DNA of 64,000 bases from the NCBI RefSeq assembly GCF_014643535.1, contig NZ_BMJQ01000001.1, positions 620,001 through 684,000 of the forward strand, read 5' to 3'. Positions 27,355 through 35,163 of this stretch are shown piece after piece. The translations under genes were made by a program, and so were the position numbers. Below the pieces are notes generated by a model. It had not been told where the DNA came from. It saw nothing but the letters and a program-made list of their open reading frames with translations, and made no database searches. Source of the stretch: Aliidongia dinghuensis. Lineage in GTDB: Bacteria; Pseudomonadota; Alphaproteobacteria; ATCC43930; CGMCC-115725. How positions within the stretch are numbered: the first letter of the stretch is position 1; the number at the start of each line of letters is the position of its first letter.

Positions 27355-28362
27355 TTATTGCGCGAGCCCCAGCTTGTGGTTCACGAACCGCAGCGTATAG
27401 CCCTTCCGGTAGGGCAGATCCTTCGGATAGATCCCGGCCTCGGCGGTGAAGGCGAAGAATTCCTGCCAGCGCGCGTCGGACATGGCGCCGACGCCCAGCG
27501 TCGTCGCATCGCCCGATTGTACGATGCCGTATTGTTTCATGCCGGCGATCGCATGCGCGATGATCGCGTCGGTCATTTCCGGATTGTCGCGCTTGATGAG
27601 CGCGTTCGCCGCTGACGGATCCTCGTTCAGATAGCTGATCCAGCCGAGGATGGTCGCGTCCACCATGCGCTGGACCACATCCGGCTTCTTCTCGATCGTC
27701 GCCTGGGTCGCGGCAATCATCGCGCCGTAGCTGCGGTAGCCCTGGTCGGCCAAGAGGATGGTGAGCGGCTTCTCGCCCGACGCGAGCTCGATCGCATAGG
27801 GTTCGCTCGTGAGGTAGCCCTGCATGATCGCGCTCTTGTCGGCGAGGAACGGCGCCAGGTTGAAGGTATAGGGCCGGATCTGGTCGTCGGTGAAGCCGTA
27901 GCGCACCTTGAGGAACTGCCAGAAATTCTCGCGGCTCGCGGCCGAGATCAGGATCGGCTTGCCCTTCATTTTCTCGAGCCTGTCGAGGCCGGAGCCGGCA
28001 TGGGCGATCAGCACCTGCGGGTCTTTCTGGAACGCCGCCGCCACCGCCACGATCGGCACGCCGTTCTTGACGAAGTTCAGCGGCTCGAAACTGTTCGAGC
28101 TGACCGCGAAGTCATAGCGACCGGCGGCCAGCAGTTGGGCCTGGTTGAGGTTCGGCCCGCCCTGCCGGATCTCCACGTCCAGGTGGTGCTGCTTGTAGAT
28201 GCCCTTGGCGAACGCCTGGTAGATGCCGCCGTGCTCCGCCTCGGCGCGCCAGTCGGTGCCGATCACCACCTTGTCGTCGGCGTGCGCCGGGCGGCCGATC
28301 GCAGCCGCAAGGCCGACGAGGAGCAGGGAGGCCAGGACACGGCGGCAGGTGCCAGAGCTCAT
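27355..28362 (-). CDS. NMT1/SsuA-like periplasmic binding protein
   Basis: This encodes 335 residues from ATG at 28362; a GTG at 28371 is also in frame. Residues 1-30 are a signal peptide (CRRVLASLLLVGLAAAIG, cleavage after AHA). The mature protein is an NMT1/SsuA-type binding protein (GTDWRAEAEHGGIYQAFAKG, ALLAAGRYDFAVSS-like region, FVKNGVPIVAVAAAFQKDP). These proteins bind sulfonates, taurine or thiamine-precursor-like molecules in the periplasm. It is the first gene of the importer operon; operator-like DNA lies upstream at 28565-28589. Substrate unknown. Confidence 0.92.
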   Translation of the reverse strand: MSSGTCRRVLASLLLVGLAAAIGRPAHADDKVVIGTDWRAEAEHGGIYQAFAKGIYKQHHLDVEIRQGGPNLNQAQLLAAGRYDFAVSSNSFEPLNFVKNGVPIVAVAAAFQKDPQVLIAHAGSGLDRLEKMKGKPILISAASRENFWQFLKVRYGFTDDQIRPYTFNLAPFLADKSAIMQGYLTSEPYAIELASGEKPLTILLADQGYRSYGAMIAATQATIEKKPDVVQRMVDATILGWISYLNEDPSAANALIKRDNPEMTDAIIAHAIAGMKQYGIVQSGDATTLGVGAMSDARWQEFFAFTAEAGIYPKDLPYRKGYTLRFVNHKLGLAQ

Positions 28363-28458
28363 CGAGGTCACTTCTGGTTAGGGGCGGATGGTGATGGAGG
28401 CCGTCGGCAATCCGTCCCGGAACCGGGACGCAGAGTTAAGCTACCCGATCCGCCCCAA

Positions 28459-28517
28459 GGATCAAGCAAGGGATCAAGCTGGGGGATCAAGCAAGGGGAT
28501 CAAGCGACGGATCGAGC
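28459..28517. repeat. 12-13 bp tandem array, five units
   Basis: GGATCAAGC occurs four times, at 28459, 28471, 28484 and 28497. A degenerate fifth copy, GGATCGAGC, is at 28509. Spacing is 12, 13, 13 and 12 bp. Copies face the same way. This could be an iteron-like protein-binding array or a slippage product. Confidence 0.85.
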
Positions 28518-28564
28518 GGATCGCGCCACGTCGTCGCCGGCACAAAATCATCTTACAAACAGAT

Positions 28565-28589
28565 TACACCAATGACGTGTGTTGGTGTA
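28565..28589. promoter_or_regulatory. 25-bp dyad, likely operator
   Basis: Perfect 8-bp arms TACACCAA (28565-28572) and TTGGTGTA (28582-28589) flank a 9-bp centre. The dyad lies between the divergent ABC operon and the PAS gene, and TATAGGAT directly overlaps its right end as a possible -10. Regulator unknown. Confidence 0.6.
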
Positions 28590-28695
28590 TAGGATGTGCC
28601 ACTTCGAGTATGGTCGCGGCTGCCGATCGCGTCGGCCCCCGGGGAGAGCCTGGGCCCGTGCGCAGCGGCAAGGGGAGGCGCGACCCGTCGGACGG

Positions 28696-28727
28696 TCTCG
28701 AGCGAAAGGGTTCTCGAGCGAAAGGGT
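28696..28727. repeat. Perfect 16-bp tandem duplication
   Basis: TCTCGAGCGAAAGGGT at 28696-28711 is repeated exactly at 28712-28727, and a third copy begins (TCT). The array ends 40 bp before the PAS gene start, so it lies in or near the 5' leader. Confidence 0.92.
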
Positions 28728-28767
28728 TCTGGGCGACAAGGTCCTTAGGGGGCAGGGGCGGAACCGA

Positions 28768-29286
28768 ATGAGCGATCCCATTGCGGCGGCGCGGCTGCAG
28801 GGCAGGACCGGCATGGAAATCGTGCCGACCCGTCTCGCCCGGCAGCTGGAAGACTATTGGCGGGCGTGCCGCGATGGCGGCGACGAGGACTATATCCCGC
28901 GACGACGCGACATCGATCCGGCGGCACTCGGCCGACTGCTGCCGCAGGTCTTCCTGCTCGATGTCGCTGGACCGGAGGCGCGTCCGCGCTGGCGCCTGGT
29001 CGGCAGCGCCATCGCCCGCCGCGAGGGCAGCGACCCGACCGGCCGCTGGCTCGACGAGAGCCTGATGCCCGAGCAGGCCCAGGTTATGGCGCGCTTCGTC
29101 CAGCTCACGGTCCGGGAGCGGCGGCCGAGCTGTCACGCCGGCTGCTGGCGCGATGCGGAGGATCGGCTGCAGCTCTCTGCACGCCTGCTGGCGCCCTTCA
29201 GCGAGGACGGCACTGTGGTCTCGACGCTACTCGGTCTGATTGATTACGCGCCCGGCGAGATCGTCCCCTTGCGCGGCGCCGCATAA
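28768..29286 (+). CDS. PAS-domain protein (PAS_5 type)
   Basis: This encodes 172 residues from ATG at 28768; a purine-rich GGGGCAGGGGCGGAA precedes it. The whole protein is one PAS_5-like domain (DYIPRRRDIDPAALGRLLPQ, VFLLDVAGPEARPRWRLVGS, CHAGCWRDAEDRLQLSARL). Alphaproteobacteria carry many such stand-alone proteins of unknown function. There is no output domain, signal peptide or membrane segment. It is probably a small cytoplasmic ligand- or protein-binding module. It stands alone and is divergent from the ABC importer. Confidence 0.88.
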   Translation: MSDPIAAARLQGRTGMEIVPTRLARQLEDYWRACRDGGDEDYIPRRRDIDPAALGRLLPQVFLLDVAGPEARPRWRLVGSAIARREGSDPTGRWLDESLMPEQAQVMARFVQLTVRERRPSCHAGCWRDAEDRLQLSARLLAPFSEDGTVVSTLLGLIDYAPGEIVPLRGAA

Positions 29287-29389
29287 ACCCGTTTTGATAG
29301 CGCGCCGAGAGAATTCTTCCTCTTTCAATCTATAGAACTTGACGCAATTGGGTTTGACAGGCGTACCCACCCCGGGCATGTCGGTCGAG

Positions 29390-29417
29390 CCAAATTCAAC
29401 GCGCCAAATTCAACGCC
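29390..29417. repeat. 14-bp tandem duplication
   Basis: CCAAATTCAACGCG at 29390-29403 is followed at once by CCAAATTCAACGCC at 29404-29417, one mismatch in 14. It lies 22 bp upstream of the lipoprotein start, in the likely 5' leader. Confidence 0.88.
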
Positions 29418-29439
29418 GGGTCGGAGTGCCCAACAAACG

Positions 29440-30642
29440 ATGCCGAACCTTCGCCTCTGCTCGACGCTGTTTCTCGCAACCATTCTCGCAGGATGCCAGC
29501 AAGCCTCGGGCAGCGGGGCGCCGGCCGAAGGCGCGGTGGCCACCGCCGCCCCGGCGAGTGCCGCCCCCGCGGCACCGGCCCCGACGCGTACGGCTGTCGG
29601 CGCGCGCGTCGATGAATTGCGCGGCGAGGTGCAACGGCTCGACGGCAACATCGACCAGCATCTGGCGACACTTGCCCAGATCCGTCAGGAACGGGACGCG
29701 ACCGCCGGTCAATATTACGCCGCGGTGGGCGAGATCAGCACCCGGCTCCAGGCCGGCACGACGCCGTCGAACCCGCTCATGCTGGCGAAATGGGCCGAGG
29801 CGCGCGGCCTGCTCGACAAGCTCGAGGGCAACCTGTCGCATGTCAGCGCGCTCGCGAACGACATGGCGATCGACGGCCAGACCGGCGCCTATCTCGATGA
29901 CTCGACGCGCGCCGTCTTCGCGATGCCGGGTGCGCTCGACGAGGACCATGCCCAGCTGCGCGAGCTCGACGCCGAGGTGGGCGCGTCGCAGGCCAAGCTC
30001 AGTGGCGAGATGACCGCCGTCACCAACGAGATCAACCGCCAGAACGCGTCGCTCGGCGTCGAGCGCAACAATATCGCGACGTTGGCCGAAGGCGTCCGCG
30101 CCGGCCAGTTCGTCGGCCGCAGCCTGGCGAACCCGCCCGTCCGCGTCGCAGCGGCCAAGGCGCCGCAGGCCAAAGCCGCGGCAACCCATGGCAAGCTCCA
30201 TCGCGGCGACAAGGCCAAGCCCGCGGCCCCGGCGGAAACGGCGTCGGCCGCGCCCGCTTCGGATGCGCCGTCGCTGCCGGCGAAGCCCGCCGACAAGCGG
30301 TCGGCGAAGCCGGCTCATTCCGCGGCCGTGTCGCGCGATGCGCATGGTGCGTTGATGGTGATCCGGCTCGACGGCTATCACGAGCGCTATGAAGAGGCGC
30401 TCTACAGCGCCGTGAGCCGCACGCTCCAGGCGCAGCCGAACGCCAAGTTCCGCGTCACCGGCATCTCGCCTGAGGGGGCGAGCAGCGACGAGACGGCGGC
30501 ACGCCTCGGCGACGTTCGGCGTCGTGTCGAGGACGTGCAGCGCTCGCTGCTCGCGTTCGGGCTCGACCCAGCGCGCGTTTCGACCGCGTCGACGACCAAC
30601 CGCCGGGCGCCGGTCGAGGAGATCCGCGTCTACAAGCAGTAG
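29440..30642 (+). CDS. Coiled-coil lipoprotein
   Basis: This encodes 400 residues from ATG at 29440. MPNLRLCSTLFLATILAGC is a lipoprotein signal with lipobox ILAGC. An Ala/Pro-rich segment (20-50) follows, then a long helical, probably coiled-coil region (about 50-225: ARVDELRGEVQRLDGNIDQH onward), a Lys/Ala/Pro-rich linker (about 235-295), and a compact C-terminal domain (about 300-400, MVIRLDGYHERYEEALYSAV). The C-terminal part has the flavour of an OmpA-like peptidoglycan-binding fold, but key residues are not clear. It is probably anchored in the outer membrane facing the periplasm. No family recognised with confidence. It ends at a good terminator. Confidence 0.87.
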   Translation: MPNLRLCSTLFLATILAGCQQASGSGAPAEGAVATAAPASAAPAAPAPTRTAVGARVDELRGEVQRLDGNIDQHLATLAQIRQERDATAGQYYAAVGEISTRLQAGTTPSNPLMLAKWAEARGLLDKLEGNLSHVSALANDMAIDGQTGAYLDDSTRAVFAMPGALDEDHAQLRELDAEVGASQAKLSGEMTAVTNEINRQNASLGVERNNIATLAEGVRAGQFVGRSLANPPVRVAAAKAPQAKAAATHGKLHRGDKAKPAAPAETASAAPASDAPSLPAKPADKRSAKPAHSAAVSRDAHGALMVIRLDGYHERYEEALYSAVSRTLQAQPNAKFRVTGISPEGASSDETAARLGDVRRRVEDVQRSLLAFGLDPARVSTASTTNRRAPVEEIRVYKQ

Positions 30643-30665
30643 GCGGCGCTTCCGCCCCAAGAAAG

Positions 30666-30697
30666 AAGCCCTCTCCCGCGTCGGTGGGAGAGGGCTT
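30666..30697 (+). terminator. Intrinsic terminator of the coiled-coil lipoprotein gene
   Basis: A 12-bp perfect stem (AAGCCCTCTCCC at 30666-30677 with its complement at 30686-30697), an 8-nt loop and a following TGTCTTT lie 24 bp after the stop codon. Confidence 0.88.
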
Positions 30698-30711
30698 TGT
30701 CTTTCCGGACG

Positions 30712-30763
30712 ATCGTTAGATCAGACGCCAGGATCAGGCGCCAGGATCAGACTACGGCATCAG
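30712..30763 (-). repeat. 13-bp stop-codon tandem array, 4 units
   Basis: Read on the minus strand, CTGAT begins at 30763, 30750, 30737 and 30724, exactly 13 bp apart. The first TGA is the ohr stop codon. Units 2 and 3 are near-identical (CTGATCCTGGCGC and CTGATCCTGGCGT). Since 13 is not a multiple of 3, successive TGAs fall in all three frames. Confidence 0.9.
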
Positions 30764-31185
30764 ACAACAGTCAGGCGGACGTTGACGTTGTTGCGCGTCG
30801 CGTTCGAGTACGGGCAAACCTGATGCGCCTTCTCGACCAGCGCCTCCGCATCGGCCTTGGCCAGGCCCGGTAGGGCGATCTCGAGGCCGATGTCGAGGCC
30901 GAAGCCGCCTTCCGAGCGCGGGCCGATGCCGACCGTGGCCGTGACCGAGGCGTCCGCCGGCACCTTCGGGCCGCCCTGCGAGGCGACGAACTTCATGGCG
31001 CCGATGAAGCAGGCCGAATAGCCGGCCGCGAACAGCTGCTCCGGATTGTTGCCCACGCCGCCGGCGCCGCCCAGTTCCTTCGGCGTCGCGAGCTTGACGG
31101 CGAAAGTGCCGTCAGCGGTCTTGGCCTCGCCGTCCCGGCCGCCGGTCGCAGTGGCTTTCGTGGTATAGAGGACGTTCACGGACAT
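30760..31185 (-). CDS. ohr: Organic hydroperoxide resistance protein Ohr
   Basis: This encodes 141 residues from ATG at 31185 (GAGGAG nine nt upstream). It is an Ohr/OsmC-fold peroxidase with both catalytic Cys residues: Cys59 in FAAGYSACFIGAMKF and Cys124 in KAHQVCPYSNATRNN. MSVNVLYTTKATATGGRDG is the usual Ohr start. It reduces organic peroxides, usually with lipoylated proteins as reductant, in the cytoplasm. The ohrR gene upstream on the same strand and a dyad at 31244-31268 indicate peroxide-dependent control. Confidence 0.95.
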   Translation of the reverse strand: MSVNVLYTTKATATGGRDGEAKTADGTFAVKLATPKELGGAGGVGNNPEQLFAAGYSACFIGAMKFVASQGGPKVPADASVTATVGIGPRSEGGFGLDIGLEIALPGLAKADAEALVEKAHQVCPYSNATRNNVNVRLTVV

Positions 31186-31243
31186 TTTGGATCTCCTCGG
31201 TCTTCGCGATGAAGGCCGGCGCCGATCGCCGACCCGACAAAAC

Positions 31244-31268
31244 TTACGCACAATTAATTAGTGCGCAA
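31244..31268. promoter_or_regulatory. Likely OhrR operator
   Basis: An inverted repeat with arms TTACGCAC (31244-31251) and GTGCGCAA (31261-31268, one mismatch) surrounds the AT-rich core AATTAATTA. It sits 59 bp upstream of the ohr start, between ohr and ohrR. OhrR proteins bind AT-rich dyads of this kind, so repression of ohr from here is likely. Confidence 0.65.
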
Positions 31269-31313
31269 TTTAATTCGCCGCAAGAGGGCGCTCGAAATTT
31301 TTTCCCGAGGGTC

Positions 31314-31802
31314 TCAGGAGGCTTCGGCGTCGAGGTTGGTGCGCAGGCTTTCGAGCTCGTCGCGCAGGCCGAGGAGGCCGGCAACCGGCAGCTTCGTGGC
31401 GCAGATCAGCGCGGGCGGCACGGCGGCCGCCTCGGCGCGCAGCGCGTGGCCGGCGTCGGTCAACGTGATGCGGACCTGACGCTCGTCATCCGGATCCCGT
31501 GCCCGACGGATGCGGCCCGCTGTCTCGAGCCGCTTCAGGAGCGGCGTCAGCGTACCGGAATCGAGAAACAGCCGCTCGCCGATCTCCTTGACTGTGAGTC
31601 CGTCGCGCTCCCACAGCACCAGCATGGCGAGATACTGCGGATATGTCAGGTCGAGCGGCTCCAAGAGCGGCTTGTAGGTCTTGTTGAGCGCATGCGCCGT
31701 CGAATAGACCGCGAAGCACAGCTGGTTGCTGAGCTTCAGCAGCTCGTCGGTCGAGAGATCGACGGCGGGTGCATTGGCGATAGGGGCACTGGTGGTCGAC
31801 AT
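31314..31802 (-). CDS. ohrR: OhrR, MarR-family peroxide sensor
   Basis: This encodes 162 residues from ATG at 31802. It is a MarR winged-helix repressor ([40 protein letters not shown]). Cys29 in [15 protein letters not shown] matches the redox-sensing Cys of OhrR, which is oxidised by organic peroxides and then releases DNA. It lies upstream of ohr on the same strand with a 128-bp gap carrying the operator. No second Cys for a disulfide lies in the dimer helix; the other Cys (LICATK) is near residue 135. Confidence 0.94.
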   Translation of the reverse strand: MSTTSAPIANAPAVDLSTDELLKLSNQLCFAVYSTAHALNKTYKPLLEPLDLTYPQYLAMLVLWERDGLTVKEIGERLFLDSGTLTPLLKRLETAGRIRRARDPDDERQVRITLTDAGHALRAEAAAVPPALICATKLPVAGLLGLRDELESLRTNLDAEAS

Positions 31803-32073
31803 GGCTCAAATGTGGCGCTTCGACCGGTCGTGCACAAGGTGATCGTGTCCTATCGATGTCGACAGCCAATCCACGCGACGGCTGCCCCGTCCGAGGGTGG
31901 GAGCGGTCTGGATGTGTCCACCTCGCGTCTCTGCGCCAACTTCCGCGCTGTGAACCCACTCACATGCCTCGCTCGGCCTAGCCGATAGGATAAGACGGTC
32001 CGGCTCTCCGACCATTTCGGCCGCCGCTGACCGAACCACGATCCGGCCTGGAAAGTCGAGGAGGAGACATCAG

Positions 32074-33027
32074 ATGATCTCCGACACGTTTCGTCGTCCA
32101 TCGGATTTGTCCAAATGGATGCTGGGCGCTGCCATCCTCATCGGATACGCAGCCATCTTCTCCGTGTCCTTGCTGACGGTCGGCTTCCTCGAAATCAGGC
32201 AAGCCAATATGGTCGATTTCAACGCGCTCATCGCCGTGCTCGACCAGCGGGATCGCTATAAGGACGATCACCTCCAGGATGCGCTGAAGCGGGCCGAATT
32301 GGAGAGCGCCGGGTACCCATCACGGATTGCGACGTTCAACTGCACCGATAGTCCCAGCGCCGCCATCGTTGTGGCGAGCGCCCTCGCCACCAGCCCCGTC
32401 TCGGCCGATCCGGAAGAGGCCGGCGCGAAACCCAAGAGCTGCGCCGAGATCAGGGACACGCTCCTCAGTCATGCGCACGAATTATCCCTGACCGAAGACG
32501 ACGTGCGCTTCCGGTCGGCCAACCTCGCCTTCTACTACGACAGCTATGTGGACGGAATTACGCAGAAATCTCCGCAGATAATTCCCGCCCTGCTGCTTCT
32601 GGATTCGAAATTCTGGCCATTGACCGTGTGGGCGCGCGCCCCGTTCGAGCTGATCCAGATGTTTTTGCTGGTCTGCATGGGTATGCTCGGCGGCGTGATC
32701 AGCGTGATGCGGTATTTCGTCGACCCGGCAATGAAATCGCCGGCCATCGCAGAGTTTTTCTACAAGCCGGCCGCTGGTGCCGCGATCTCCATCGGCGTCT
32801 ATGTTCTGTTCCGCGCTGCCCAGATCTTCCTGGGGATCCAGAATCAGAATGGCAGTGCGACGATCTCGACCAGCGTCTTTATCTTGGCTGGCTTCGGGCT
32901 GGCGTCCGGCCTCTGCGCGACGGAGGCGCTCGGCCAGATCCAATCAGTAGCAATCCGATTGCTGCGCGTTCCCGGCCGCGGCACATACACTCAGCCCACA
33001 AAGGCATCCCGCCTTTCACCGGGCTGA
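32074..33027 (+). CDS. Orphan membrane protein, four predicted helices
   Basis: This encodes 317 residues from ATG at 32074 with GGAGGAGA directly upstream, one of the best binding sites in the window. Predicted helices: 15-38, 191-213, 232-254 and 261-283. Between helices 1 and 2 lies a 150-residue soluble domain with two Cys residues (FNCTDSP and KSCAEIRD, 33 apart), likely periplasmic and possibly disulfide-bonded. The tail after helix 4 is basic. Codon use is a little less GC-extreme than in neighbours. I recognise no family. It stands alone between ohrR (divergent) and recG (convergent). Confidence 0.85.
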   Translation: MISDTFRRPSDLSKWMLGAAILIGYAAIFSVSLLTVGFLEIRQANMVDFNALIAVLDQRDRYKDDHLQDALKRAELESAGYPSRIATFNCTDSPSAAIVVASALATSPVSADPEEAGAKPKSCAEIRDTLLSHAHELSLTEDDVRFRSANLAFYYDSYVDGITQKSPQIIPALLLLDSKFWPLTVWARAPFELIQMFLLVCMGMLGGVISVMRYFVDPAMKSPAIAEFFYKPAAGAAISIGVYVLFRAAQIFLGIQNQNGSATISTSVFILAGFGLASGLCATEALGQIQSVAIRLLRVPGRGTYTQPTKASRLSPG

Positions 33028-33049
33028 ACAACCTTGATAGTTTCGACAG

Positions 33050-35125
33050 CTAGCCCGAGCGCAGATACTTCACCGCCGCATCGCGCTCGAACAGATAGAG
33101 CAGGATGCGCAGCGCCTTGCCGCGCGGGCTCGCGAGGTCTGGGTCGCGCGCCAGCACGAGGCGCGCCTCGTCGTGGGCGATGGCGAGCAGCTCCTGATCA
33201 TAGGCGAGGTCGGCCAGGCGGAATTCCGGCATGCCGCTCTGGCGCGTGCCCAGCACCTCGCCGGCGCCGCGCAGGCGCAGATCGGCCTCGGCGATGAGGA
33301 AGCCGTCCTCGGTCTCGCGCATGATCGTCAAGCGCTCCTTCGCCGTCTCGCCGAGCGGCGGGGCATAGAGCAGCAGGCAGGTGGACGCCGCCGTACCGCG
33401 CCCGATGCGGCCGCGCAGCTGGTGCAGCTGGGCGAGCCCGAAGCGCTCGGCATGCTCGATCACCATGACGGTCGCGGCCGGCACGTCGACGCCGACCTCG
33501 ATCACCGTGGTGGCGACCAGCAAGTCGGTGCCACCCTTGGCGAAATCCTCCATCACCCGGTCGCGCTCGGTCGGCTTCATGCGGCCGTGCAACAGGCCGG
33601 CGCGCGAGCCGAACCGCTCGGCGAGCCGGGCATGGCGCTCCTCGGCCGCGGCGAGGTCGATCGTCTCGTTCTCCTCGATCAGCGGGCAGACCCAATAGAC
33701 CTTGGCGCCGCGGTCGAGCGCCCGCGCGACCGCGTCGGCGACCTCGTCCAGCCGCTCGACCGGCAGCACGCTCGTCTTGATCGGCTGGCGCCCGGCCGGC
33801 TTCTCGGTGAGGCGCGAGGCATCGAGATCGCCATAGCTTGTCATCTGCAGCGAGCGCGGGATCGGCGTCGCGGTCATGACCAGCACGTCGACACCGCGGC
33901 CCTTGGAGGCGAGTTGCACGCGCTGCTCGACGCCGAACCGGTGCTGCTCGTCGATGACCGCGACGGCGAGATCGGCGAAACGCACCTCGTCCTGGAACAG
34001 CGCATGGGTCCCGACCGCGAGCTCGATCGTGCCGTCGGCCAGGCCTTCCAGCACGCGCTCGCGCGGCTTGCCCTTGTCGCGGCCGGTCAAGAGCGCCATC
34101 CGGATGCCGGCGGGCGCGGCCAGCCGTTCGAGCGTCGCGAAATGCTGGCGTGCCAGGATCTCGGTCGGCGCCATGAGCGCGCCCTGTGCGCCGGTCTCGA
34201 TCGCGTTGGCGAGCGCCAGCAGCGCCACCACCGTCTTGCCGCTGCCGACGTCGCCCTGCAGCAGGCGCAGCATGCGCTCGGGCGCCGCCATGTCGGCGCC
34301 GATCTCCTCGAACGCTTGTCGCTGCGAGCCGGTGAGCGCGAAGGGCAGGCGTGCCACGATCCTTTCCCTGAGGCGGCCGTCGCCGGCGATGACCCGGCCG
34401 GGTTGGCGCTTGGCGTGGGCGCGCACCAGCGCCAGCGCCAGCTGGTCGGCGAGCAGCTCGTCATAGGCCAGCCGCTGGCGTGCTGGGCGTTCGGGTGCCA
34501 GGTCTTCCAGCGTCTCGGGCCCATGCAGCGCCTCGATCGCGTCGAGCCATTGGGGCCATCGCCGGCGCGCGAGCAGGGCCGGGTCCTGCCATTCCGGCAA
34601 GGCCGGCGCATGGGCGACGGCGCCCAAGACGGCCCGGCGCATCATCTTCAAGCTGAGGCCGGCGGTGAGCCCATAGACCGGCTCGACCGCAAGCTCGATC
34701 TCGCCCTCGGGTGCCACATGGTCCGGATGGCTCATCTGCAGCTGGTCGCCGTAGGTCTCGACCTTGCCGCTGATGACGCGGACCTGGCCCAGCGGCAGGA
34801 TCTTCTCGATCCAATCGCCGCGCGCATGGAAGAAGGTGAGCGTGATGTGCCCGGTCTCGTCCGAGCAGCGCACACGATAAGGCTGGCGCGAATTGCCCGG
34901 CGCCAGATGCTGATCGACCCGCACGGTCAAGGTCGCGATCTGGCCCGGCGGCGCGTCCTTGAGCTTGGGGGCGAAGCGTCGGTCGATCATGCCGACCGGC
35001 TTCGCCCAGAGCAGGTCGACGAGGCGCGGCCCGGCGGCGCGTTCGACCAGCTTGCCGAAACGCTGGCCGATCCCCTTCAGCGAAGTGACCGGCGCGAACA
35101 GCGGGAACAGGATTTCCGGACGCAA
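33050..35125 (-). CDS. recG: ATP-dependent DNA helicase RecG
   Basis: This encodes 691 residues, of normal length. The start is TTG at 35125, since MRPEILFPLFAPVTSLKGIG is the usual N-terminus and no ATG lies nearby. Domains: N-terminal wedge with OB fold (to about 250), then the two helicase domains with Walker A (GDVGSGKTVVALLA), the DEQH-type box (VIDEQHRFGVEQR), motif III (MTATPIPRSLQ) and motif VI (QLRGRIGRG). RecG remodels stalled replication forks and Holliday junctions. It neighbours sdhE and mfd, a recurrent alphaproteobacterial arrangement. Confidence 0.96.
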   Translation of the reverse strand: MRPEILFPLFAPVTSLKGIGQRFGKLVERAAGPRLVDLLWAKPVGMIDRRFAPKLKDAPPGQIATLTVRVDQHLAPGNSRQPYRVRCSDETGHITLTFFHARGDWIEKILPLGQVRVISGKVETYGDQLQMSHPDHVAPEGEIELAVEPVYGLTAGLSLKMMRRAVLGAVAHAPALPEWQDPALLARRRWPQWLDAIEALHGPETLEDLAPERPARQRLAYDELLADQLALALVRAHAKRQPGRVIAGDGRLRERIVARLPFALTGSQRQAFEEIGADMAAPERMLRLLQGDVGSGKTVVALLALANAIETGAQGALMAPTEILARQHFATLERLAAPAGIRMALLTGRDKGKPRERVLEGLADGTIELAVGTHALFQDEVRFADLAVAVIDEQHRFGVEQRVQLASKGRGVDVLVMTATPIPRSLQMTSYGDLDASRLTEKPAGRQPIKTSVLPVERLDEVADAVARALDRGAKVYWVCPLIEENETIDLAAAEERHARLAERFGSRAGLLHGRMKPTERDRVMEDFAKGGTDLLVATTVIEVGVDVPAATVMVIEHAERFGLAQLHQLRGRIGRGTAASTCLLLYAPPLGETAKERLTIMRETEDGFLIAEADLRLRGAGEVLGTRQSGMPEFRLADLAYDQELLAIAHDEARLVLARDPDLASPRGKALRILLYLFERDAAVKYLRSG

Positions 35126-35163
35126 AGAGCGGGCACCGATCGACGAAAGGACGCCCGAGAGTT

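Larger units (their letters stand above)
28363..28767. other. Divergent control region with repeats and a dyad
   Basis: This 405-bp gap lies between the minus-strand ABC operon and the plus-strand PAS gene. It holds a 12-13 bp tandem array (28459-28517), a 25-bp dyad (28565-28589) next to an AT-rich promoter-like stretch, and a perfect 16-bp tandem duplication (28696-28727). No convincing gene is seen. It is the most structured spacer in the window. Confidence 0.7.

Noticed and set aside
28459..28517. Replication origin based on the iteron-like array
   Set aside because: No rep gene, DnaA boxes or AT-rich unwinding region nearby; other spacers also hold short arrays.
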